Part shown: positions 35,899 to 46,861 of the stretch, one piece after another
Layout: each line of letters begins with the position of its first letter
Position numbering within the stretch: position 1 is the stretch's first letter
Source: Chamaecyparis obtusa
Taxonomy: Eukaryota; Streptophyta; Pinopsida; Cupressales; Cupressaceae
Direction of reading: 5' to 3'
Length of the DNA: 64,000 nt
NCBI GenBank assembly: GCA_027943335.1
Contig: BSBK01001299.1
Span: forward strand, 69,501-133,500
The notes under the pieces: model-generated
Database searches by the model: none
Seen by the model: the letters and a program-made list of their open reading frames with translations, nothing else
Told to the model about the DNA's origin: nothing
Position numbers and translations under genes: made by a program

Positions 35899-38590
35899 TG
35901 TTATACACTAAGTTTGCACCCTTATTTCAAGCTCTCTTGGTCTTGATAACCTAGTATAACATCAGAATCATCTCCAAGTTGTGGGACCTATGCTAACTGA
36001 GATGAGACCTCTAGGTTCTAGGCTGGTTCCTCTTGGGTAATCACCTTAATTTTCTTTTAGACATGAAAGTAAAACTTTTGGAGGGAAAGGAATAGAAAGA
36101 ATGCTTAGAAAGGGAAAAGACTTGAAAGAAAACTACCTACTAGGTGATACACTGAAATTAGGGTTTGGATCTCAGTATAGAGGAATATAATCAATGAAAG
36201 GCTTAGGTCTAGTAGGTCACATCTCACTGAATAGGCTTGCATAAGTGTTTCATAGAAGGGTCTGAACATAACACATAATTTATGACCTGCAAGCAAACAT
36301 TCACTTCTGCAACTTGGTGTAGGAATGAGACAAGACTATTAGAGGGCTGGAGTATACCCACAAAAGAATCTAAATCAGATCAAACACAATAACACACAAA
36401 ATCACATAAAGTAAGAGGGATCAGGAACCCTAAGTTGTCATTGAAAAAAACATACATATACTCTGATCCAATGAGAGATGACCCAAACAAGGAAGCATAG
36501 GGACATGAAGGATTGTCACAAAATACCTCTGCAATATCTGAATCATCAATGGGAGAAATACAACTGTATAAGCCAGAGGGTAGAAATGATACCATAGATG
36601 ACCCTTAAGAAAAGATGAATTTCTTCTACAAATTGTCCAATTCTGAGCCCTAAGGCTCCAGAAATACAATATATACATACTCCTTTGCACATAGGAAAGA
36701 GTCAAAAACTAACTAGGGTTACATTTTTTTCAATACAATAATCAAACCCTAGTCGATCAAATCTAATCATAAATATATCTCTACAAAAATCATAGCTGAT
36801 CAGATATTTGTGCCCATCTCTGTACTGGAAATCAACTTGTAGACAAGCAACCCAGACTTATCTACCTCTCTTGCACAAAGTCCTACCATGAATGCACTAA
36901 TTGGTACCCCTCTGAGACAAGAAATGACCCAAAATGGCCGCCTAGACCCCTGTCATCATCTTCCTCAACTGTAAAATGTCCTGAAGATATAAATTCCATC
37001 CACCAATTCTATCACAATTGACTATTGGTTCAAAAAACCTAGCCAAAACCCTACAGAAATATATTTGAATTTAAATAATAACAGCTAATAGGTGGCACCA
37101 AACACTTCCTCCATCAACGGTCAACGTTTAAATCTTAATCTCACTTTAAAACGTGACCGTCAGATCTTCTTATTTACCCAGGCTCGACATCTAACTGCAA
37201 ATCTAACTTTAAGTCAACCTCAGGTTACCCTTTTCCTTCAATCGCAGAGTTGTTTAAACATTTAGTTGACCTCGGTTAAGTCTGGTGAACATGAAAAATT
37301 TCTTTAGTCATTGATTCATGGAATACCCTTAACCATAGGCCCAGAACCGCCACATGTCATTCCTTTATTCACCCTTGATTGCACTGTAAGCATACACCTC
37401 GGCAAGTCCTAACATTGGTCTCACTTAAGACAAGATTTTGATCCAACGGTGGGTGCAAGATCTCATGGCCCCTGAATATTCCTTGCACCTTTACACTAGC
37501 CATAGATCTATATTAGACCGGGACCCCTCTGACACATCAGTCCACCTAGAAGTCCTCATCATCACGCAGAAACCAATGGGAAGCGAACACATTAGCAAGA
37601 AAGGACCCACCGAGAATGCTCTGAGATAAAGCAAGATCAATGGCTGTCGCATGATCTCATGGTCTAACACATAGCCTCACAAAAATATGACATTCGTCAA
37701 TCCTCTGCAGATGTCAAAGCCTCTGACCGCTGAAAGAACTTGGTCCCACTGATGAATAAGTTGACTTAGCACATGTGGACCAATCAGAAGCTGCCATTTG
37801 AATACACATAGCAGTGGACCTGCTAGGTATGAAGAGTTATGTCACCAAGAGAAATCAACGGCAGTCTAAAAATTGCATACCTCTAACACATGCTATGAGA
37901 AAACACACCAGCCGTTAGATCAAAAGGGGCCTGACAACTAGGCCCGCTGACAAATTACAAGTCATCTCCCTTTGACCAATGAAATACCTCCACATAGGAC
38001 ACCATGGCAATGGACCCACAAAGGCATGAGGCGTTGAGAAAAGGAAAGGTCGACGGTTTTCGTAAGATCACGAGCCTCTGACACATGCTATGAGATATTA
38101 CAACAATCGTTGATCTCATGAACTGGGACCCTACAATCTTGAGACCGCCAAAGAACTCAGTGATTATGCAACCAAGGGAAGGCTAACTGCTTGCTGAATC
38201 ACTAACCGTTGAGGATTTAATTGTGAAACACTTAGTGACTATGAGAATCATGCAGTCGCTAAATCGCTGAGAGGGAAAGATCACCGCCAAAGAAATATGA
38301 GAATCTGCAACTAGCCAATATGATTAAAGCACACATGGGCATTTAGGATTTTAAGTAGTCGATAAAGTAACTTGAAAATATATCAAGCCAAAGGGCTACT
38401 TAGGGTTTTAAGCCTACAACAACTACTTTTATGAATTTTTTGACCTATAGACCAGAGAGTTAGAAAGCTTGTAGAGACCAAAGAACAGGACATAAAGCTA
38501 TGAAATTTTCTGAGGTGTTTGGCAGGGTTAAAATAGAGATTTTGGAGTAGATTTAGCCAAATTTGCATCGACATGAAAATTAGGGTAACA
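35899..38590 (-). repeat. Element II LTR, right copy (5' LTR of the element)
   Basis: Second copy of the 2.69-kb LTR. It starts TGTTATACACTAAG and ends TTAGGGTAACA in plus orientation. Differences from the left copy are mainly C/T and A/G changes. Confidence 0.9.
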
Positions 38591-38595
38591 GGTAG
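38591..38595. repeat. Right target-site duplication of Element II (GGTAG)
   Basis: Exact copy of 26720-26724. Confidence 0.8.
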
Positions 38596-38765
38596 CAATC
38601 AAAATTCTAGAATCTAGAGTGAGGAAAAAGACCAAGAAAGGAACCTACATGGAGCATCTCATTTAGTGGCAAGGTAAATCAAAATCTAAAGCTACTTGAG
38701 TAGCTGAGAATGAATTCAAGAAGCATGCAGTTGATCCTAAGCTCCTGTCACTAGAGGTGACTTAA
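38596..38765 (+). pseudogene. Element I pol C-terminus: chromodomain remainder
   Basis: The chromodomain directs integration to heterochromatin marks in chromoviruses. Its first residues (TPKMV) lie at the end of the left piece, before 26724. Here the frame resumes with IKILESRVRKKTKKGTYMEH, then an expected Gln read as TAG, WQGKSKSKAT, an expected Trp read as TGA, and VAENEF. It ends at a TAA at 38763-38765, about 20 bases before the right LTR. The pattern matches the chromodomain core of plant gypsy elements, where a Trp follows the Ala-Thr pair. Confidence 0.75.
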
Positions 38766-38784
38766 GTTCTTAGCCTCAGCAGCA

Positions 38785-40355
38785 TGGTGTAGGAGCACCC
38801 TTGGGAAGCAGGTTGGCTATCCCATTTTGGTGTGTAAGACCCTATTGAAGGGTAGTGTAAATAGATAAGGTCATGTTGACCAAGTTTGGTTTGAGTGAGT
38901 CTAGGTTTGTTGCTCATTTCTAGGCTAAAGAACTCCAATTGAGCTTCATTAATGCATTGTACTTGATGATGTCATCAAGTGGAAAAAGGATGTTATTAAT
39001 GTTTTTAGGGTCCTTTTATGCCCTAGGAGGTCTAATGGAGGTTAGATAGGTTTGGATGGAGTTAAATCACCTAAAAGGTTAAAAGATGTAAAAGATATAA
39101 AATGTTGCTTGTGCAACATTTGCAACTTTTCAAAAGTTGCTGACAACAAGGGTTTGTCTTAAGGATTTTGGTGTTAGGAAGGATTAGGCTTGTCTAAGGA
39201 GTTAGACACATGAGATAAGACTATATATGTAAATAAAACCCTAATTTAGAGGGTTCGAGGTCATATTGTATGGCCTGGCATACTAAGAAACAGTGGTTTT
39301 ACTGTAAACAATGTAGAAGCTTTGATAAAATAGTTATAGTTTTGGCCTTGCATGGATTAGTTTTAGGACTGTAACAATTAGAATCCAATTTTTAGCTTGT
39401 GTTAGTGTAATTTCATCTTTTGGTTTGCTTGTTAGTTTAGTTTTCAAGGCATTTTGTAAATTCTTCTTGCTTGTATAGTTTCCTGTCCAGTTTTGATAAT
39501 GTTGCAAAGATGTGGACCTAGCTCCATTTCCCACTGTAGGTTTTGTATGGCCATTTGGGGATGGATACTAGGGTCATTGTGCTGCAAGATGCCACAAGAT
39601 TGGTCACTACAAGTGCATGGAAAGATTTTTAGAGTCTTGCCCTAGGCGAGCTATGAATGAAGCCCAACTAGGAAGACTAAGAAAAAGAGTTTAGAAATTG
39701 TATGAGGGATGAGTTCATGAGCCAAGAAGGCCATGGATGTGTTTAAATGTGTTTTTCAAGTACTCAAAAACTAGGAGGAGTTCCCAAGAAGTTATTTTTC
39801 CAATTTTTGAAGCCAAACTCCAAAGACTGGTCTAAAACCAAGAAAAAGGCCCTAAATGTGAAACAGGGTGTACAGATAGAGTTGAGGATTAAGACCAAAT
39901 AAATCTTGGAGGTATGAAGTCATATAAATGAACTACCAAATCTTATTTGGTGGTCTTTTTTGGATTATTTCCTAGGATTGCGCTTCCTTAAATCTAGGAG
40001 GGCTAATTGGGGCAAAAAGGCTAAAGGCCCAAAACATAGGAATCTAGAGAGTGATGGATAAATGAATGAACTTGGAAAACAAAGACCCAAATTTGGAGTC
40101 AATAATGGAGTTGATTGAATCCCTCGACCTCTTGCAAAACAAACCAATGGTTAGGGCTTGGGGAACATGGATTAGGTGTGTTCTTTTGGAAGACAAAGAA
40201 TAGGAACCTGAGAAGATGGGAAGATCCTTTGTAGAGGGAAAGAATTGGTTCTTTCTAAGGAAGAGAGGGTGGATTGAGGAAACCCTAAGAGGTCCTAAGA
40301 GTGACCTAATTTTATTACAAGGAAAATCAGGAGAAAACTAGGAGTCTCCCTATCA
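38785..40355 (+). repeat. Element I right LTR
   Basis: Full-length copy of 20742-22313. Starts TGGTGTAGGAGCA and ends GTCTCCCTATCA. No clear polypurine tract is visible just upstream. Confidence 0.85.
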
Positions 40356-40360
40356 CATAT
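40356..40360. repeat. Right target-site duplication of Element I (CATAT)
   Basis: Exact copy of 20737-20741. Confidence 0.75.
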
Positions 40361-42285
40361 GTTGTGAGGTGGGTTGTAGGTTTTTCATCTAACTGATTTT
40401 ACTTCATTAAATGGGTTCATGCAACAAGGTGGGAGAGAAAATCTTTAGGATAAGGATATTGTTGCAAGTACAATAGCAATGCTTATATTCATGAACCGTA
40501 TGTGGTGGATATGTTCTCAAAAGTTGTAGAAAAGTGGTGACATTATTTTCCTCTGGTGATTCCTCCCTCTTGCATGACTATTTTTTTTCACAAAGTTTGT
40601 GAAGGAATCCTTGGTTAATTTTTATTCCTCTTGTTTTTTTTTTCTTTTGTGGAAGAACTTTCCTCGTGTTGTGTGGCCTAGCATATTTTAGTTATTTATT
40701 TTGCTTGGAAGTAGTCACCAAATCTATCTTTCTATGACTTATGACACATTCTATTTATTGTTGAATTGATCTCATTTTTTAATTTACTTCTGAAATTAAT
40801 GGATATCCCATTAGGATTTACCTTTCTTTTGGTTCTTGGTAACTGTTCCAAATGTTTTTAACTTGTTGGCCAGTCTTGTGTTTGTGATTCTATTTAGTTT
40901 ATAGTGGATCTTTGACACAATGTATAAAGGGGGGAACACTAGGAAGGACATACTATATTGTGCCTTTGAAATGATATAGATGTGATGTATGTTGGTAACG
41001 AAGTTTTTCGCATGCTAAGATTAGTTGTTGTCTAGGAGCCTAGATCAAAAGTTTTCCTCATATGGGAGTTGCTACCAGCATTGAAATGTTATTGGTTAAA
41101 CCATACCAATGAAGCCATTACTTTAGTTATCATGTATCAATACTCAAATGGTTGGAGGTTGAGCATACTTCATTTGGAAATAATTTGAATCAATGAAGAA
41201 ATGCCACTTGGGTTTAAGTCTTTTGTTTTGGCTTACGTGATGATGTATGAACCTTTCTTTTCCTTGATGGATCTTACATATATTACTAATAGGAACCCTC
41301 CTTGATCCCATGATGTGTTTTGGAAACCATGAGAGTTTCCTTTTCTAGCATGGTTTTATGGGTTGTTAGGTGTGACTTAGACCACTTTTGACTTTCGATC
41401 CATGTGGTGGGTCTTGATGGTCCCGATATTTGGTGGTGTTTAAATACCATTTTGGTTATGTTCTAGTCATGCTAATTTATCAATTAAGTTGTTCCCTCTT
41501 GGGGAAAACTCCATGTTATTCTTTGGGGCTACTAGTGGATGGCTTGATTTGAGGTATCCCTAAGTTTTACTAGAAGGTAATAGATTCTTAGTTTTGTCTT
41601 TCATCTAAAGTTGGGGGTTTGAGGATGAGTGTTTGAGGTCATCCCTTTTCTGAACTCATTTTCCACCTTGTGGTAGGACTGATATACTACATGGGGTAAG
41701 AGACCCTATTCCCCAAGGTTAATTGACCACTCATCATCATGAAATCATAATGATCTTGCTCTTGGAATTATTTTTTAGGTACTCGATTTATCTCTATAAA
41801 TGGGAAGGGTGCATTAATGGTTCTCTAATTTGAGAGAGCCCTTGCTTGCAAGAGGAAATCCTTTGAGATGTGCCCTTTGTATACTTGAGTAGGATATAGT
41901 ATTCCTTAGGAGAATGCAATTTTGGTATAAGGAATTTTTTCCCTATTTTCGAGTTGATAACTCGAAGCTCTTGGAGTCTCGACCTTAGAGATATCTTGGG
42001 GAGAAACATTGGATTTTGGGTGCCTCATGGTGAAGTATTAGAGGTATAGTTACACCGTTTATGGTGAAGGAAATGTTTAGATGTAATATTCTTTATTTTA
42101 GGGCCATGATTGAATGTCTTTGAGAGGTATGAAGATGCTCTCTTTTGTAGGATATATTTATTTTATGATTTTCAGACCAATTGGTCAAAAATTGTTATGT
42201 TGGGAGGTCTAGTAAGTATTTTTATTTCTAGCACTGTGGGACAGTGTGCGTGTAGTGTTTCCTTCAGCTTTACTTGATGTCAACC
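40361..42285 (+). other. Internal region of the outer element, right part
   Basis: Plus strand rich in T and G, as in 19596-20736, and without retroelement protein motifs. No second copy of the LTR ending at 19579 was found before LINE B starts at about 42286. Confidence 0.4.
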
Positions 42286-42290
42286 ATAGT

Positions 42291-42767
42291 CTAAGTTGTC
42301 TTTTTATAACCTCCAATTTTCTCCTTGATGTAAAGGATAGCATTAAAGTCTCCTCCCAAGAAAATATCTACATTTGAAAGATCCTTAATAAAGGAATTAA
42401 TTTCCTTCAAAACAATCCTTTTTTCATGAAGAAATTTTGGCCTATAGATATTGATTATTATAAATTCTAAATTACTCCTAAAGATTTTAACCCTAATGGT
42501 AATCCAATGATACTTACACTCAATAAATTCCAAGGATAAAAATCTTAGATTCCATATAACATCAAGACCACCAGAAGTACCAACTGAATCTACACCTTTC
42601 ACTTCCCACAAACCTATTTGTTTTTTAAGGCATTCATATCCTTCCTAATCTAATTTAGTTTCCTCAATTAAGAAGAGTTGTATCTCAAAAGTGGTTAAAC
42701 TACTTTTAAAGAGGCATTTTTTGTTAGGGGCATTTAGTCCCCTAACATTCCATGAAATTATTTTCAT
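42291..42767 (-). pseudogene. LINE B ORF2, endonuclease N-terminal part
   Basis: Starts MKIISWNVRGLNAPNKK, the standard beginning of plant L1 endonuclease, and continues with IEETKLD, one stop, GTSGGLDVIW, IIINIYRP and FLGGDFNAI. The frame is lost after EEKIGG-like wording at 42291, where the element ends. Residues for metal binding (Asn, Glu, Asp, Asn) are present as far as the sequence goes. The start codon overlaps the ORF1 stop in ATGA form. Confidence 0.75.
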
Positions 42768-45194
42768 GTTTTAGTGGGAAGGAACTTCCCCTTCCCTAAA
42801 TTCAAAATAGAAGTAATTTTGACTTGACCTAAATCCTAACCATCCTTTTGTCTCAAATATTTAAGAGACTTTCTTCTTCTTTTGAGTGAATGTTTAAAAA
42901 AATTATGAGAATATTTTCCCTCAGAGGTAGTTTATAGGCCTAACTTTTCCTAAAAATGGGGCTTAAGCAAGAAGTTTATTCATTCTTCTACCATTCCATT
43001 CTCAAGTTCCATTGATTAAATGAATTTAAAAATTAGTACATTGTTTGGGTCCTAATTCAGTCCTAGAAATTCACAAATATCCTCTATATCCTCTTTCTAA
43101 TAGAGGATTTACCATAAGTATCATAAAAAACATCATAAGATTTTGTCTTCATACTGCCTGATTCTTCTTTACTATTTGTGATGCTACGATTAGGGTTCTC
43201 ATCTACAATGTTAATACTAACAAAATAATTCTATAGATCCAAATAACCAAAAGACTAAACCTTATTAAATCCTTCCATAATTCTATTATTAGTAGTAGCA
43301 TTGGCTAAGGCTACTGACTCCTCTCTAGCCTCAATACCTGCATGCACAATTGAGTTATTTTTATAAACCTGCCCTATAATATTACCCATCCCTACTGAGT
43401 TGTGTTGAAAGTAATTCTTATGTTCTGAAACCATCTTACCCAAGCTCCTTGACTCATCACCATCTAACCTTTTTGTCTCCCTCGCATCCTCAATTAATAA
43501 TTCAGAAAGTGACATTTCATAGTTTAATTTCAGTATCACTTTGATGAGAAGACTTTCCTACCTATCAACTTTATTTACATCACATATCTCATCAATAAAC
43601 AATTCCATTAATTTATCTACCAAAGATTCCCCAATAAATTTAGATATGAGGTTAACTTCTTTCTCTACATGGGAATCCATATTTGGTTCAAAATTTAAGT
43701 TATTGTTAAAATTATGCTCAATTACATCTGATAAAGACCTATTCTCCATATCAATAATATATGATGACATATTATATCTCAGGGGGAAGACCCTATCTCT
43801 ATCACATTAATCCTTATCAGTTGGAACATCATTAATATTGGAAAATCTAATATCAAGGTCTGAACTAATCCTTTGATCTATGTGAACATCCTTTGGAGAG
43901 AGTGAATTCTTCTCCAGAGTTTGATGTTCTAGGGTAGCCAAGACTGAATTGGGAGTAATCACATTTTCTAGATTATTAAGGGTTATAAAATTATTTGATC
44001 CTACTTCCTTCTTGAGTTTTGAGTCTATATTAATAAAATGAAAACCCCCCCTACATCATTAAAGGAGATATTGGGAAGGACATACTGTATAGATGGAAAA
44101 ATAGTAAAGTCTACAATTCCACCTTCCTCGAAATCTAAAATAAATGAAGGTGTATTGCTATTAGAGGGATGCCTCTACTCTATTAGAAGTTTGTTAAGGT
44201 ATGTCAAACTATGAATCAATCTGTACACTAATTCTCATCCTGGGAGAGCCGATGAAAGTAAGAAGATTTTACTATCAATATTGCCACTATAGATTTTCGA
44301 TCCAGGATGACATATAAATTTTTTAGTAATAAATTTGATGGGTTTTAAAGATTTTGAATTATCTTTAGCTTGAATCAGGATTTTAATTTCAAATGAATTA
44401 AGGTATTTCTTTTCTAACTCTACAGATTCTCCTACATTATCCTCTATTTGTAAGATGATTTTATTTTGAATCAATCTTATAGGCATATTTAGAATTCTGA
44501 CCCATATAGGAACAATATTATTTCCAAACATATTAGGGTCAAAATTAGGTTACCATTTCATAAATAAAATAACATGCCATTAACAAAAAAATTGTCCGCC
44601 TTCTAATAATCTCTTTCTAATAGATAAATTGTTGCATTCAAGATAAAGACATTTATTCGCAAGTTGGTTTATACTTACCTAGGGAGCTAGGGCTTCCCAA
44701 ATCTAATTAACAACATTTATCATAGATGATTCTGAGCCAAACCATTTCACAAAAAGACCATTTGATTTACAATGATTCCATCGGCCCTATGTATAAATAT
44801 CATTCCCACATATAGAAATTTCATATGTATTATTAATAACCTTAGAGGACATTTTAGATGGATGAATGCACCGCTTAGGGAGCAATTTGTGCTTAATAAA
44901 TCTTGAAGAGGGGTTATACCTAGAGGGCTTGGAGTGAAAATACAACCCACTTATTTGATTACAACTCGAGCCTTTCTGAGACTTGCGAGATTTGATGACA
45001 GTCCAATCCGCATCTCTAAAAGTTGAGGGTTGCAAATAGAGATGCCCATTTTTATTCTTTTGTGAATCAAAAATATATTCTGTGAAAACACACATATCTA
45101 AATCTTCACAAAATTCAGGGTTTGCAAGAGGCACATATTGATTCTGAACCACAATCCTTCTAAGTTGAATCGAAGGATATAAAGGGTATTTCAT
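42764..45194 (-). pseudogene. LINE B ORF1, gag-like
   Basis: The first ATG is at 45194 (MKYPLYPSIQLRRIV). A DUF4283-type region with the usual wording PIWVRILNMPIRLI is at about 44500-44450, preceded by motifs spread over several stops. The C-terminal part near 42890 is basic (KHSLKRRRKSLKYLRQKDG), and the frame ends at TGA 42766-42764, overlapping the ORF2 ATG. Both stops and at least one frameshift occur. Confidence 0.65.
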
Positions 45195-45616
45195 TTTCCA
45201 AAAGAAATTTGTCTGTGCCTAAATTCAATTGTTGACAATAAAGCCATATTTACATTCATATTTTTTACTCACTCTATAATAAATTATTAACCTGTCTTGT
45301 TCTAGTACTAATTATTTAATTGATAATATGAAACAATATCTTAAATTGATCTAAATCTTATTTTCACACTCAATAATATAGAGATTAACTAGTAACATTA
45401 ATATTGGTGTGTAATGGATAATACGAAAAGGTTAGAAATGTCAATAAGTAGTCCATTAAGAATATGATATTGATTACACAACAACGGTTTCTTTGAGAAG
45501 TGACAAATTAGAATAAAATATACTTCTATTTACAAATTTCAATTCATAACTAAAACAAAACCTTTAAATTAGGATGATAATAAATTTCTATTACCAACAA
45601 GCTCATGGTATATTTG

Positions 45617-46316
<700 letters not shown>

Positions 46317-46795
46317 TACATACACATGCACACATATATGTATATGTACATATGTATATATAGGGTGGCTCCAAGAATGAGAGTCTCACTTTGGGAAAAA
46401 AGTGGAAGTGTTTTCCATGTTTTTCAAAATTTCTATCAATTGATGTCAAAATTTGAGACACTTAGAGATTGAATCTAAAGAAATTTGTATTAGAAAATTT
46501 AGCTCTCGGAGTCTACTTTTCAATTATGTAATTTATTTTTGTATCCACATGGTAGAAATTGTGTTTTAGTAGGCATGTTTAGAAACAAGTTTTTCAAAAT
46601 GTCTATTTAAGAACCATACCACACATGTGTAAGACCACCATATTTTGACCTAAATAATTGAATTTTTGTGAATCTTTCTGGGGAAAGATACCTAAGACAC
46701 CAAAGATTGATGAGCATATTTTTTTCTCATTTACTATTAAAAAAAATTCATTAATTTTAAATTGATTGTAAGCACATTTTCAAAACATGTGGTGT

Positions 46796-46856
46796 ACATA
46801 TAGGTAGATGGTACTACAATAGGTTAGTAGGACATATAGGTAGATGGTACTACAAT
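46796..46856. repeat. 25-bp direct duplication at the left edge of LINE C
   Basis: ACATATAGGTAGATGGTACT plus five further bases at 46796-46820 recur exactly at 46832-46856 (period 36). It lies just before recognisable LINE C coding sequence and may be filler DNA at an insertion junction. Confidence 0.7.
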
Positions 46857-46861
46857 GTTTA

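Larger units (their letters stand above)
26725..38590 (-). mobile_element. Element II: Tat/Ogre-like Ty3/gypsy element nested in Element I
   Basis: LTRs of 2.69 kb in direct orientation (26725-29415 and 35899-38590) enclose a minus-strand gag-pol. Both LTRs start TGTTATACAC and end GGGTAACA in plus orientation. Total length is 11.9 kb with a perfect 5-bp duplication. Absence of a chromodomain, the RT wording (FSLLDGYSRYNQI, KTTFTTKWGTMAYQ, YLDDITVYSK) and a second RNase H domain place it with the non-chromoviral Tat/Athila/Ogre group. The LTR copies differ by roughly 6-7 percent in the 260 bases I compared by eye, mostly transitions. Confidence 0.85.
20742..40355 (+). mobile_element. Element I: Ty3/gypsy chromovirus, interrupted by Element II
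   Basis: Two LTRs of about 1.57 kb (20742-22313 and 38785-40355), a 5-bp duplication CATAT, an initiator-Met primer site, gag, protease, RT, RNase H, integrase and a C-terminal chromodomain identify a chromovirus of the Ty3/gypsy superfamily. Without the nested Element II its length is about 7.7 kb. RT and integrase wording (YHQIRI, GLYEWFFMPFGL, PWECISMDFIVGLP) recalls Reina/Galadriel-type chromoviruses, but I would not fix the lineage. Stops and frameshifts are frequent, and the LTR copies differ by several percent, mostly transitions (read by eye, not computed). Confidence 0.85.
18291..42285 (+). mobile_element. Outer LTR retroelement without visible coding capacity (interrupted)
   Basis: The left LTR ends at 19579 (...GGCATGACA), three bases before an initiator-Met-type primer site at 19583. 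The internal region runs 19596-20741 and resumes at 40356, being interrupted by Element I. Together about 3 kb of internal DNA shows no gag or pol motif in any frame, which suggests a LARD-type non-autonomous element or a very old copy. The outer LTR start (18291 is a rough guess) and the right LTR were not found. The right end given here is where LINE B begins, so the element is probably truncated or continues beyond recognition. Confidence 0.4.
42286..45200 (-). mobile_element. LINE B: ORF1 and the start of ORF2 of an L1-type LINE, minus strand
   Basis: Minus-strand ORF1 (45194-42764) and the first 159 codons of ORF2 (42767-42291) are present. The element breaks off inside the endonuclease domain. 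A separate plus-strand LINE portion (LINE C) lacking ORF1 and the endonuclease start lies 1.7 kb to the right. The two parts are complementary in content and opposite in orientation, which suggests a single 5'-inverted insertion. Confidence 0.6.
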
